Made by a program: the position numbers and the translations under genes. From Haliclona indistincta (taxonomy: Eukaryota > Porifera > Demospongiae > Haplosclerida > Chalinidae): 64,000 bases of DNA. Under the pieces are notes generated by a model. That model made no database searches, was not told where the DNA came from, and saw only the letters and a program-made list of their open reading frames with translations. Location of the stretch: the NCBI GenBank assembly GCA_964017065.1, contig OZ024787.1:14250453-14314452 (forward strand). Direction: 5' to 3'. Numbering within the stretch: the first letter of the stretch is position 1; each line of letters begins with the position of its first letter. Below, piece after piece: positions 25,801 to 38,128 of the stretch.

Positions 25801-28800
25801 TAAAGAAAATCTTGATTAGTGTCAGATAGCGATTGATTGGAAATGCTGCTGCTGTAAGTCTAGACCGAGAGATTGATCTGTGACTAGCGTCTCCTTTCTT
25901 GAAACCTACAAACAAGGCTACATTGGAATCGCACAATTCGTTGATCAAAGGCTTCACCACGATCCACTTATGCTTCTTTTCCTCTGACATGCACCTAGTA
26001 TAGTGCCAACCAGAGGGTGTGGTCTTCCACCAACAGCACTGGTTGTTATGGTGACCAGCAATAGCTACTATCGGGTCAGGCATGTTAGCCTGTTCATGAG
26101 TAAGCTTAGAAACAGACGAAGCATATTTGACAGACTGAATAGTGATTGGTGACCCACGAATAGGATGATCACATGCGGTGGCCGATATCTTGGCAAACTT
26201 AGCCTTCCCTATGGAGTCTAAATAATACTTACTATGTAACAACTGTTGTGAAGATTCAATTTTGAAGAGACTTCCGACTTCGCTTCCAGAAAACGGCTCA
26301 TCGAGAATATTTAGCAATTGGAATTGCATACTACATCTTGGGATTTGATTGGAATCGGAGGCTAGATCAGCTGGGCTCATGGTGCTCAGCAGAGCACAGG
26401 GTAGATGAGAGAGAGAATGGAGAGATACTCCTTGTGTCTCAAATAGGAGGTGTAGAAGCTGAGGAGATTGGAACATGGTGTCATGCAAGAGCTCCCAGAG
26501 AGAAAGGATCATGGATGGTGGTTGAGTAGAGCGATCCACGTGAGACGATTCATTAGCTGAGCTGAGGATCACTCGAAGAGAGGAGTACGCTGGGCATGGA
26601 TGCAGGTTAGCATACCTAACCAAGCATTCTTGCTGCTTGACAAGATTGGTCACAGCTTTAGCAAAGAGAGGGTATAGCTTGAGGAAGAAGATATGATCTG
26701 TAGTGACTCGGTGTAGAGGAGTAACCACTCCATCTTTGTTCTCTAGTAAAACATCTACACCTGATTCAGAGCCTGTTTGGTGCGCCCACATGTCGGAAAA
26801 GAATTGTTGAGTTTGAGATGATAGTAGCTTAGTTTCTGCTGCTAGAAGACACAGGGAGAGTTCCGAGAATATGTCTGTGTGTGAGGGAGGTGAGCAGACT
26901 TCATGATGAGCCAGCGTGACTCTGAAGTGAATCACATTGCGTTCCTCCTCTTCAACTAATTCAACACTAACTTGCTCATTATACCCGAGAGTGAGCTCGA
27001 TATGAACTGCATTGAAGAGGTTGATCGGAGTGAGCCAAGTAAACAAGGTCTGGTACAGGTTCCTAAACCAGTGTGGGATCAGGCCTGATTCCGAGTAAAG
27101 AGCCACTGGTCTACCAGCCAGGTCCACTGCACTCTGAATGTCTTTAATCACCATGGCAACACACGGAAGTACACAAGAGAGAGATTGGTGAGATAGCTGA
27201 AAGAAGTCATCTGAAAAGTCTACCTTGGTGGGAATCTTCCTTGAACGAGCCCACCGCCTCATCTGATTGGACTGCATCAACAACTGGTCAGGCACACTGA
27301 TAGCATAGGTGTAGGGTACTATATTATATTCTGGCTCCAGAGGTTCATGATTATGAACATAAGGTAAAGAGAACTCCTTTGATGCTGAGCAGTAAGACAC
27401 TACTAGTACAGCAGACTGGTCATCAAGCTGAGAGTATGGATGGCTAGGTGACTGAACGCAAGTGACTGAGAGAGTGTGCACTGCAGAGCAGCTGGGATAT
27501 ATGTCCGCTAATGTAAGAGAGCCAGACTTGGAGAATGGAACCAAATGACCAAGAACTGAAGAGATGACGAAGGCATGGAATCCAATAGGTACTAGTATAG
27601 GAATATCAGAATCAGGAATTGAGTTTCTGAATGAATTCCAGTCGATCCTGAGCTCAATGGCTTCCCCGTTGTCAAAGTCTACAGGAATAGATTCAACCGT
27701 CCACTCTTCTTCGTTTAATCGCAATTGTTGATACTCAAATTGGTGCTTTCCGAAGTTGTGAGTGAGCCAAACGTCAGCTAGTAACAATCGCGAGTCTCCT
27801 GACGGCTGGGCAAAGTGTCTCACAATGCTTCCCCAGTCATAGAACAATATCATCATCAATAGCTGAGAGAAAGTACTCTCCATTTCACTCTCTTCGTCTT
27901 CCTCATTGTCCTCGTCCTCTATGCTATTCATGTTATCAATAGTTCGTTGTAAGACCTCGATGTTCTGTGGGAAGTGGTTCAATATAAGACACACTATTTC
28001 AAGATGACCATGTCCGATGGCACTCATACAACCTTGAACAGAAATGCTGTTTATTTCATCAAGCTCGTCAGGTACAAAGCATTTCTTGAGCATAAATTCG
28101 ACAACTTGTTCTCTTCCCAAGGTGCAAGCTGTAATGAAAGATAGCCCGAATAGCAGATTGGCATTAGTGTACCCGTCAGATCTCAACTTTTCAACATACT
28201 CTATGAACTCGTCAGAATAACCTTTAGATAGGTAGAATGTTGCTTGACTTAAGTATTCTGTGAAAGAGCGTGTGTTTGATTGTGAGCTGCTACTGTAGAC
28301 AGTAAGACGATCGTACAGGCGGTGTGCAGCAAGCGCTTTAAACTCTAGACTGGTTACACAATTTCGAATGCTTGGAACTGTTGGAAACAATTGGTCAGTT
28401 CTTAGTAAGTTATTCGATGACAGTGTCTCATTGCTGACCATTAGCTCATTGAACCACCCCATATGAAGCAGTTCCTCTTCTTTCATGAATTTGTTCTTAA
28501 ATCTCCCAAATTTGAATGAGATATTGACAGGCAAAGGGGACAAAGCTGCCTGGCGATCTTGCTCAATACCAAGCTCTGCGCAGAATAGGGACACTAACTG
28601 TGGATGACCAAGATATGCTGCAGTCATCAAAGGTGTAAGGTTATGAGAGCTGCTCGCACGACAGAAATCTGGTGCATTTTCACCTAGTATTCCTAGAATA
28701 TGCGCTGCCACTGGTTGAGACACTCCATTTTCTGCAGCAAAGTGAAGAACATTTCTCTTAGACTGTGAATCTAAAAGCATCATATAAGAGGGACCAGTTT

Positions 28801-31800
28801 GTGTCAGTAACTGCAGAGACATGAGATTGTTACTCTTTATACAAGCCTCCAAAACATGCACAGAGATACTCTCAGCAATCAAGCTTGCATTAAACAGTGC
28901 CTTCAGAAACATCTCTAAGATGACCGGGTAGTTGCAAGCTAGCTGAAGTACTCTGCAGGATAGCACTGTCTGCAAAATATGGAGAATACAACCAGCATTG
29001 GCACTCCAGACCGACAGAAATGCTTCAACAACTGACTCGTTGCCGATAGCAACTGACTGCAAGAATGTGTTCACTCTGGGACCAACCTGTTTGAAACTAC
29101 TTGTCACAACAGGTTTCAGAGAAGATGAGACAACACTTGACTCTTCCGTTGCTTTGTCTAGCAAGTGCTTGAGCCAGCCAGCACTCAGACATTCAATAAA
29201 GAAACTGCTATGATCCCAGTCACTCCTCCATTGCAAAGAAGACACAGACGAATGTTTAGCTAAACTGAAGAAAGAACTAGAGTTTGCTATCTTTGGGAAT
29301 ACATCAAGATCTGATAACCTACCAACCATACCATTGAGTAAAGAACAGTGGAATGGTGTCGTACCATGCACTGAATTGAAGAACAGTGCCTGGTCAGATA
29401 CACACATAGCATCAAGAAGACGCACTAATCCATGACGGCAACACCAGTAGACAGCATGCAGGAAGATAGGATGGTCAGCTAGCTGAGCCATATCGGACAG
29501 AGAGAGCTGTCCAAGCGCGCAGAGACCAGTACCTTCATGAGCACCCTGGGCAGCACCTTGCAACACGGTACCCCAGAACAGCACATTACGATCGATATCA
29601 GTGGCACGCACTGTCACTTCAGCTAAAATAGTAAAAAGCCATTCTACAATTTCCAATCTATCCCGTGAGCCAGCCAATAGCACAAGAGACCAGTATTTGC
29701 TGCGAAGGATTGTCGGCCATGACATATCTAACCACTGCAGTACTTCCAAGTTACCTACTCTGACAGCCATGTTAACAGCATCAGTCACTTTCTCTTGCAT
29801 TTGTTTGACTGCCATTAGCTGCTGGAGAATGCTCAGTGATCGATGTTTGCAGCACAAGAAGATGATGTTCTCACAGTCAATCGTCTCACTTTGTAATCCA
29901 GTAAGATACTCAATACCTAGCTCACATGAGGTGAGATACTGTAGCACTTGAGTAGCAATGGCTTCTTCTTGAGCCTTTATAGCATAGAACAATGAAACAA
30001 TACAAGATCGTACAAATCTAATTTGAGAAACTTCATCAGAGGTGATGACACGAGCCATTTCATCTGAGGTAGAAGATTTCCAAAATTTGAGCTGTTCTAA
30101 GAGTTGTGGTGTAAACATGGCAGACAAGATGGTCCAGTATCCTTTCTGAGCAGCAACAGCAGGATGCTTGAGAGGGGTCAGTGCAACCAGGGGCACTACC
30201 ACGCTAGTCAGTAGCTCTTGTGAAGGATGTAGTGAAGCTGGACGGACAAGAGACATGATATAGTCGCTGCTGAATGGTGGAGAGGTGGAGTCCAGGTTTG
30301 CAACAAGATACTGAAGGAATCGAGAGATAAAGGGCTCAACGATTGATAGGTCGTGAATAAGAGCCAACAAGGTAAGGTACAGAGACGATGGCTTCAAGAC
30401 ATCTTCACTAGTGTTATCAAGAAGAACACTTATCAACTCCTGAGACTGGTAAGCATGTTGAGACAAGTTGCTAAATAACACACCATCTAATGGGCACAGA
30501 CTATGGTCATGGATTATAGCTAGCTGTTCTGAGCGAAGGGTCCAGTCCCCTTTGTACAGATAGTAGTTAGGAAGATGAGAGAAGACACGGGTAGGCAAGC
30601 AGGTCTTCTTCGGGTTGTTGAGAGCTAAGTAGACCAGTGCACCGAGTATAGCTGGAGGAGATCCACTATCAGCACCTTTAGCAAGCAGCAGCTTCACAAG
30701 CTCAAGATGGCCGCCAATAGCAGCGTAGTAGAGAGGCGATTTATCACTTACTGTGTGAAGCAGACGAACATCGTGATCTATTAATAGTCGGACCATATCT
30801 GTATAACCCCACATACAGAGGAAGCAGAACAATGTAGGCAGAGAGTGATAATGCTGAATACAGACTTTGAAGAGACAAGCTAAAGACTGGATAGTACTGA
30901 CTAGTGAGAGAGAAGAACCAGTACAAAGAACCATGTTTAGAAATGAGAGGGTGACTAACAAATGCTGCTCGTCATTTTCTGAAGAAGTTAGCATTCGACA
31001 AATCAGTCCCAAGTAGCTATCGATGAGCAGTTGAGCTAAGACAGTAGCTTCCTCAGAATCAGCAAAACAGGACAGATACAACACGCGTGCACCATGTCGG
31101 CAGAGGACTAGAGAGTCTCGATAGACCTTCTGGGTCTCGAGAAGCCATATAACAAAACCATAGTGACCTAGAGATAGCATAGTAGGCAGATAACTCAATA
31201 ACACTTCGACAGTGTCTTCATCGATTGGAAACACCATGTTGTCGTGCTCAATAAGATTAAGATAGTCAGCTAAACTCGAGTGATGTTCTCGCACTGCTAA
31301 AGCTAGGGCAGGATATGTGTACTCAGCTGATTCCGTATCATGCGAGTTGGATCTTGAGGCGAACCAAGAACCGCCGTGCCTTAAAAGCAATGCAACCATG
31401 GCTACGCTAGCTCCACCCACTATTGCAGTCCACATAGGAGAGGCAAATGTAGATGCATCTCTGTTAAGGGAAACATCAAACCTAAACGAAAAGGTAACAT
31501 CAAACTCTGAGAACTTCAGTATAAATTCATAAATACGCTTGTGATAGTAGGTACGTGTGAAAGTTTATAAATTTTTTGCACGTGAATTTTCACGTTTTTG
31601 CCAAATGACAAGTTTTTTCGGTAAACATTTTGTTGCTCCAATATACTATGGGGAATTTTCACGCTTTGAGGAATCTAAGTGAAATTTTTTATGTACGAAA
31701 TTTTCTGTTTAGCGTTGCAATCCGGGCTTAATTCTCAAGACTTTCTGAATCCCAGCAACAGTTGAGAGCAAACTAACTTAATAACTGGTTTACTGCCTAT

Positions 31801-34800
31801 TATCGGCACGTGGAATATTATATCACTGAAACAGAAAATACACACAACAATTCCCACAAATGGGACTCAAATGGCGGCATAAGGCAAGAGTTCATTATGC
31901 AACAGTCAATATGCTCGTTAGACGTCAAAGATAATAAATGAGGTATAGTCAAAAGTATTGATACCTGGTCAATATCTCTTCCACAATCATTAACTGATCT
32001 TGTTCTGAGCTTAGATCAACAGAATCTAGTGAGAAATGGAAATATTGATATGTCGGACGAATGAACCGATAAGAAATATGAGCAATATTAAGTGCAACAA
32101 TAATTACGCTGAAAACTTGGTGATACACATCCAGTCTAAATGTACAAGACACTATCACTGTCAATTTAGCTGTTGCAGCTCCATCTTGGGATAATGAATA
32201 TGGCAATACAATACACAGAGGCTTTTCAATTTTCGAGCGACAGATCGACATGCTTCAAAATTAATGATAAAGTAAGATCTTGCCCACAAGAAATTTTGCA
32301 CAAAGCATTTGTAAGAACAGTCTTCCTACAGCGTCAATGCTGATTTTCCACTATCGTGACCGTAAATTTGCTCTATATGTTGTGGGCAAGACGCCACTGA
32401 TCACGGAAGTGTTTAAAGCATGTCAATCTGTTGCTTGACTATCGAGAAAATAGCCACAAAGCCAGTGTACTATTCTGCCATACTCTTATGGAGAGATCAA
32501 GCTACAAAACTATTAACAACGTGACTGCCATCATAAATTTTCAACCCTGTACTGGGTTGATGATCAAGGCAACGAATATCATTACAGCACAAAAACAGAG
32601 TGCATTGTCCAAACAGTATACATTGGTAATGACACAGAATCACTATGTGATGATATTCACGACTAAATGTTTGCAACCAAGGGCTCAGATAACATGGTAC
32701 AGGATTTTGCAGGTCACTTGTCGCGATGAAAACGACAAATCGACGAGGCCACGCCCACTTATCCAGCACCACAGAAAGTTGGCGAAAAGAAACGCTTTTA
32801 GAATCATGTATGGCATAGCGCCTTGCCGTTATTTTTTCTCAAATCACCAGGTATAGTCTATGCTTTGACTGCAACTGTCAAAGTTCACCCAGCAAAAGCA
32901 GCTAGCGTACACGATACTACAAGCGTTTCTTTTCGCCAACTTTCTGTGGTGCTGGATAAGTGGGCGTGGCCTCGTCGATTTGTCGTTTTCACCGCGACAA
33001 GTGACCTGCAAAACCCTGTAATTGCTATAACTACACAAGACTAGAAGAAGTACTATAGAGCTATGTGATGTATGAAGACATATGACTTACAGCTAGTGTC
33101 CAGTAATCTAGCCACACGCTCTTCTATGTACCAGTCGGGCCTGTAGAAACAACAGGAATTATTATAGATAATCTTGTTACGAAAGTGTGAGTGTGCACTG
33201 TGAAGAACAGAGAGAATTTCTTACCATTTCTTGAGAGGAGACGTGTCAGACTTGAAGTGATAATCGAGCGCGCTTGATCGTGCAAGACAGTGAACTAGGA
33301 GAGAAAATAACAATTATTATTATGGCACAATACAATCGTGACTCTTTTCAATCAATATAAGGTAGACTCACCTGTTATAACATGTAGCAGAGCAGCACAT
33401 TCAAAATCGATCATGCTTGTCATAAAATCACTAGCCATCACACTCATGATCTCGTCTTCCCAGCTTGAGTCGTACAAGAAGCTCCTGTAGTCAGTTCCAC
33501 CGAGCAGTGAAGCAACCGAGCGTCCGTGTGAGTCTTTCCATGCTAACACCATCCTGCGATTGCTGCATTGAGAGAGAATGCACTCAACTACCTCAACATT
33601 GCCTTGGGTTAGAGCCAGGTGTAATGGATAATACGACTCGACTGGCGGTTTCAGACAAAAAGGCTTTTTACTCTTGACAGAAGAAATTGAAGCAGTCGGA
33701 CAAGATGCACTATAGGAGACCATTAAATCTACCCAATTAGCAGGAAATGCTTGCGACAGCTGCTGAAGAAGTTGCCGGTCGATCCACCCTACAGCAAGAT
33801 TGAGCACCTTTAACCAGTTCTCTTCGAAAACACATGTAAAGTCGGAATCAAGTAGAGCTAGCACAGTTTGCTCATGTTGGTTCATGACTGCTAGCTCAAG
33901 AGGAGAGAAACCGTCCTTCGAGCGTCTCATGAGAGTGGTAGCTGTAGAGCAGGAACTTGCAGCGGCATCGAGGAGAGAGAGTACGACGTCATGATGCCCT
34001 TGCCTAGCTGCGTGATGGAGGGCAGTCCTACCACTGTTGTCAGCGAAACCTAACTCGGCCCCATTATTGAGAAGGATGCCGACGATCTCGACCAGACCCA
34101 TACTGGCGGCTAGCAGGAGAGGAGTGATCTGCAACTCTCTATCAACACACGCTACCTCAGCTCCTTGTTGGATAGCATAGCTCACAAGATGAGGAGTATT
34201 GGTGTATACACTATTGAACAGTAGTTGTGTTGCTTCTTCTTGCGAGAGACATGGAATCAGCATTTGATAAGAAGATGGAAATATCTGATCAAAGCGCAGA
34301 CGCTGGAGTAAGCTAGCAACACTGTGGCCACACTTGTCAGGAAGTGTTAGACAAGAGTCTTCTAGACATTGATCGCGATGACTGTTGAGGATGTCAGAGA
34401 CGATGTCCCAGTGGTAGTAAGAGAGGGCAAGGTGCAGTGGAGTAGATCCTGAGGGGTCCTGTCTTGTTAGAGCCGCTTCAGGGGAAGAGCTCGACTTCAG
34501 CAAGAACAGAGCAAAGGCAGGGCGACCCAGCCTGCAAGCAAAGTGAAGAGGAGTAGACTTGTAGACTGGAGAGACAGTGTCTGGGTCAACGCTGTAGGAG
34601 AGGAGAGTCTCTAGGCATTCCATGTGACCACCAATGACAGCATAGTGTACAGGAGAGAGACCAATGCAGTCGCTTCCCTGCAAACAAGACCGCGACACAG
34701 TAACAACAGCCTGTAACAAAGGGAAATCCCCTTCCATGCAAGCATTGCACGCCACCGTGATTAGAAACGACTCGTACTGTTCTAGGCTCGCTCTGACCGT

Positions 34801-35097
34801 CTCTCGGCTCAATAGATATACTCCAAAGTCATAGAGGTTGCTCGAGACAACAAGGTCATCTTTGCTCCCAACAGCCTTCTCCAGAGAAGCCCCATTTTCT
34901 ATAAGCAACACCGCCGCCTCTCTCCTCCCATGCTGTAGAGCCACAAATAGCGCTGTTCTCTGGTGCTTGTCCTCATTGTCGACTCCACTGGTGTTGAGAA
35001 GCGTTACTAGACTTAATACGTTGTTCTGATAGGCAGCGATATGGAGTTTAGTCCAGCTAGACGGGAGCAACTCGTCTGGAAGAGAAAGGAACGCCAT
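22096..35097 (-). CDS. Ankyrin-repeat / filamin-repeat / HECT E3 ubiquitin ligase, 11 exons
   Basis: Exons (minus): 35097-33372, 33294-33225, 33140-33091, 31458-25600, 25441-24571, 23814-23648, 23355-23232, 23130-22940, 22828-22608, 22386-22287, 22226-22096. Every join is GT-AG and in frame; the total is 9,510 nt, giving 3,169 residues. The N-terminal ~600 residues are ankyrin repeats (TPLHFACRLGRPAFALFLL, TALHHAARQGHHDVVLSLL). The 5.86-kb exon continues with degenerate ankyrins (SPLYYAAIGGHLELVKLLL; TPLMTAAYLGHPQLVSLF), an acidic patch (EDEDNEEDEESE) and a long region without recognised domain. Two filamin-type segments follow (HPIRGSPITI; GQHVQGSPL), then a HECT domain. It would take ubiquitin from an E2 onto a Cys and pass it to substrates bound by the ankyrins. 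Filamin plus HECT recalls AREL1; the ankyrin extension is extra. The joins at exons 3/4 rest on reading frame alone. Confidence 0.85.
22396..22602. repeat. Intronic (GAGT)n microsatellite in the HECT gene
   Basis: About 205 bases of GAGT with GGGT, CAGT and gcat variants. A second such tract, (GA)n then GAGT, lies in the next intron at about 22832-22934. Same coding-strand orientation as in the neighbouring fibrocystin-L gene. Confidence 0.9.
23408..23605. repeat. Imperfect inverted duplication in a HECT intron
   Basis: The 23413-23470 sequence (containing gtgtcaccttcatgcacta) recurs inverted at about 23515-23560 (tagtgcatgaaggtgacac), and a further piece (cacttcagcatt) at about 23590. It would fold into a hairpin in the pre-mRNA between the exons 23814-23648 and 23355-23232. 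Confidence 0.65.
23847..24412. repeat. 58-bp minisatellite, about 9.7 copies
   Basis: Copies start at 23847, 23905, 23963, 24021, 24079, 24137, 24195, 24253, 24311 and 24369, exactly 58 bases apart. The unit begins cacagagggtcactggtaga and ends with the gctgcct block. Variants (gcg/gtg, tta/cta, caatgg/cactgg, gccgtg/gcagtg) form patterns shared between neighbouring copies, which suggests recent unequal crossover. It lies in the HECT intron between 24571 and 23814. Confidence 0.95.
31459..32699. other. Intron of the HECT gene; unassigned sequence
   Basis: About 1.2 kb at the left side of the largest intron. Short ORFs occur on both strands (about 31949-32251 minus, 32431-32700 plus) but none has a recognisable domain. 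An 11-bp inverted pair, cttgcccacaa at 32280 and ttgtgggcaag near 32380, hints at a degraded element. Nothing else supported. Confidence 0.35.
32700..33018. mobile_element. Foldback MITE with TA target duplication (Tc1/mariner type)
   Basis: Arms of 98 bases (32700-32797 and 32921-33018) are near-perfect inverted repeats starting CAGGRTTTTGCAGGTCACTT, flanked on both sides by TA (32698-32699, 33019-33020). The 123-base middle has no coding capacity. Long TIRs with TA duplication fit a Tc1/mariner-derived MITE. It sits in the HECT gene intron next to the small exon 33140-33091. Confidence 0.85.
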
Positions 35098-35332
35098 GCC
35101 GGAGCGAGAGAGATGAAAGGTGAGGTAGCCGGTACGTTAGCTATATATGTAGCTATCCGTTGGTTAACAAGGTGAGCGCTGTAGTAGTGAGGCACCATAT
35201 GAGCGTAGTAGAGACAGTTTACTACGAGAAGAATGACGAGACAAATCTGCTGTGATGGTATTTCAGCCACGCCTACATGTACACAGAAATTATTAAGTCT
35301 TAATTAATTTTTATTAATAACAATGAATACTA
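35098..35332. other. Gap between the HECT gene start and the G-alpha-like gene end
   Basis: Only 235 bases separate the ATG of the HECT gene from the stop of the next minus-strand gene. It must contain the HECT gene's 5' UTR/promoter and the other gene's 3' end; aataatttttattaataac-like AT-rich DNA near 35305-35330 may hold the polyadenylation signal. No other feature. Confidence 0.35.
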
Positions 35333-37155
35333 TTATAAAAGTCTGTATCTAACAAGATGCTGTCTCTGAGTGATGTCTCGTGTTGCCTTAAGCAATAGGT
35401 CAGTGATGCTAGTTTCCTGGTCGATGAAATGATGATAGAGGTACACGGTGCGATCACGGCTAGGCTGACAAGACTGAAAGAGATTAGCAATGAACGACTT
35501 GGCTGCATCACCATCTTGCTGTGCACCTGTGGTCACCCTAAATACACTGCTAGCATGCATTTGTCATTATTAATTACCTTGGTAAGCAGGAAAATATTCT
35601 CTGAGATCATGCGAGGAAAGTTTAGAAACGAAAGTGTCACAGTTCATGAAGAACACAATGATCGAAGCCTGCTGCTGGGCATGATTTAGAAGGTCCTTCA
35701 AAATCTCCAAACTTCTCTTTAACTGGTTGTCAGTTTTTTCTCCGAAATCACTCAGAACCTGCAATATAGGTGCCATGTGTCATCGAGGATAGAATAACAA
35801 TCATCACAAAGAGTTGTTTATATCATACTACTACCTCATGATATCGGTCTGGTTCAACTACTAACAGACATGTAGCCGCCTCAGCTAAAAGCCGATTGAT
35901 AACTCTCTTTGACAGCAGACCTACGGAAGCAGTTATCCTGAGTAGAGATGCATAGCTAATGAAATAGGTAAATGTGACATCTGGTAACAGTAACATACTT
36001 GAAAGCAACACGATTGACTAAAACAGAGTACTGTTTGACTCCACTCAGGTTGACATGGAAACATTGCAAGTCCTCTTCCGTAGGAGAGTAGCGGCCTGAA
36101 GTCACAAGCTCCAAGTTATCCATAAAACTATCCATAGACAAGATAATATAGTGAGTGCTATACTGGTTCACTCTCTCACTATCTCATTGTCTCTAGTCCA
36201 TGATTGAACTCAGCTAGTCGTGTGAAGCATTCCTGGACTCCCTCATCACTCCAGAATATTCCAAAGTCAATCATGTGTTGTTCACTAAATGTACATCTTG
36301 CTGCTCTCTTGTTTCTTAACAGAAGTTCTCCACACAGCTAAAATAACAATAATGTAAACAAAAGCTGATTATGTATTAAGGACATTATTTTGTTGAGCTA
36401 TTTAAGACTTAGGTAGACACAGCAAAAATTATTATAGTATAGCATAATATGCCGGCACAATGTAGTTCAACTCGCATAGGTGTGTATTGCTTGTATCGCA
36501 TAGGTTTGTAGTTCTGCATGCAGCCTACCATGAGAGCAAACTACGTCATTTTCGAGTATCAGATGTGTAAAATACTACAAACTCACCGATCATCCGAGCT
36601 AATCAGTGCGAGAATATGTGTTTCGCTCTTTAGCTCGGCAACTAAACTACCAAATATGGTAAGACATGTTTACAACCCACTTAGCAGTGTACACTGTTCA
36701 TGCAGAAAAAATACATGACCTGGTTAGACAGGCCCTAGTTGGTCGTGTCTACTCGAGACAGTGACATGACCTGCACATCCCAAAGGTTATGAACAGTTAG
36801 CTTACTTTGACATGCTGTGATGCAAAACAGAGTCTCAGCATGGGCATAGCAACCATCAAAAGCTCAACAAGAGAAAAGACAATGTAACTGATATATTTGC
36901 AGTGCAACACCTTTTGTTCAACAAGCATTCGTTCAACAAATAGATTTGTGCTATCACGAGTGCTCCCTGAAAGAACCATGATTATAACCACAACACAGTA
37001 CTGTTCTTACCAAAGAGCAAAATGTTTTTGTGGCTGGTTGCACTCTCCCAAAGTTTTTGTATCTTCAGCTGTCGATCAATTTTTCGACTTGTGCTATTCG
37101 CAGTCTTCCTCTCCTGATGCGCTTTCCAGCACTTTCTCACGTAAGACGACATCAT
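35333..37155 (-). CDS. G-alpha-like pseudo-GTPase, gene A (356 residues)
   Basis: Exons (minus): 37155-37011, 36966-36806, 36337-36180, 36127-35999, 35937-35835, 35758-35578, 35526-35333; total 1,071 nt, all GT-AG and in frame, 356 residues (canonical G-alpha is about 350-355). Family signs: an N-terminal helix with SRKIDRQLK (cf. ERSKxIDRxL); the helical-domain stretch FWSDEGVQECFTRLAEFN and YFMDNLELVTSGRYSPTEEDL, matching the ADxGVQxC and YYLNDLxRI...YxPTxxD segments; SIIVFFMN and LREYFPAYQG (cf. SIILFLNKKD and FPEYxG). Nucleotide motifs are all replaced: P-loop FGSTRDST (no GK), switch I H179-V-N-L182-S-G where Arg and Thr are expected, switch II SVGLL for DVGGQ, N271-C-D-T for NKxD, and IDQE for TCAT. 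No Gly2 for myristoylation. It probably cannot bind GTP normally; role unknown, perhaps a decoy or scaffold for receptors or beta-gamma. Confidence 0.8.
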
Positions 37156-37174
37156 GATGATAGCTCTGAAGCCT

Positions 37175-37200
37175 TGTCCGGGGCGTGTCAACACTCAGCC
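37175..37200 (-). promoter_or_regulatory. Motif shared upstream of both G-alpha-like genes
   Basis: The plus-strand text gggcgtgtcaacactca lies about 25-40 bases upstream of the gene A start. Gene C has gggcgtgtcaatattca at about 62369-62386, 70-85 bases upstream of its start. The surrounding sequence is not otherwise conserved, so it may be a core promoter element. On the coding strand it reads as a GACACGCCC box. Confidence 0.4.
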
Positions 37201-38128
37201 ACGCAGTATGACGCAACTTGACGTACTCCGGTATCGTTACTAGCAACCAAGCATGCTACAGTATCAAGTAGTTTACCATTAAAACTTTGATTCACAAAAG
37301 TTGACAAGTTAATTAAGTAACCAGGGGCAACTAAAATTTGACACAGTGATCATGATACAGTAACGCGTCACTGCAGCCGCGAGGTGTCCCCATAAAATTG
37401 TGTTTCCAGTACATGTATAAGAGATTACCCTCAGTGATCAACAAATTAATTTTGTGGTCACCTGTTCACCTAATTTGTATTACATCAAAGAAAATGGTTC
37501 ATATATTTTGCAAGAACATGCCCATGATTAATAAGTCGTGATGATTCAAACAGACAGTTAGTAAGTATTTGAGCGTCATGATTAACAAATGCGAGGATGG
37601 AAAAATATTCTGTAACTAGGTGAACAGCAGGAATTGAAGAGGCGAGTGATGAATGATCTGGCTGCAGCAACATCTTGCTGTACATGCATGTGCACCTGTA
37701 CAAGATAAGCAGAATTATACACTGCTAGCAAGACACTTATTACTCACCTTGGTAAGCTGGGAAATAAATTATACTCTCTCAGATTGAATTGAGGCAAATT
37801 AGCAGTAAACTTATCCGAATTCATAAAAATACTATAAACACAAGAAAAAGAGTTCTGTTTCCTGATGCGTAACTAGACTGAGAAAATTCGCAACTTGACA
37901 TTAATTTTTGCTGATTATATCTGTTTTGTCTCCTGCCTCACTCAGTACCTGCAGTGTATGCAGTATGACAATTGTGCATTGTATACTAGTACATTCATGG
38001 AATGGCAGGGGCGAGCCTGAGCAGTGATATAACTATGGATATGTGAAATCGTCTTCGTGTAAACGGGGCCTTAGCCTTGTTAGTGTATAAAATAATAATT
38101 GCTATAATGTTAATATTTAACAGCGCTA

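Noticed and set aside
32431..33044. ORFs around 32.4-33.0 kb on both strands
   Set aside because: Most of their length lies in the arms of the TA-flanked foldback element; the mirrored peptides are a by-product of the inverted repeat.
25000..35029. Short plus-strand ORFs across the HECT gene (26338, 28998, 29601, 33465 and others)
   Set aside because: Antisense shadows of the long coding exons, without start context or domains.
35013..35270. Membrane-protein-like ORF upstream of the HECT gene
   Set aside because: It overlaps the first HECT exon in another frame and the 5' flank; no splice or homology support.
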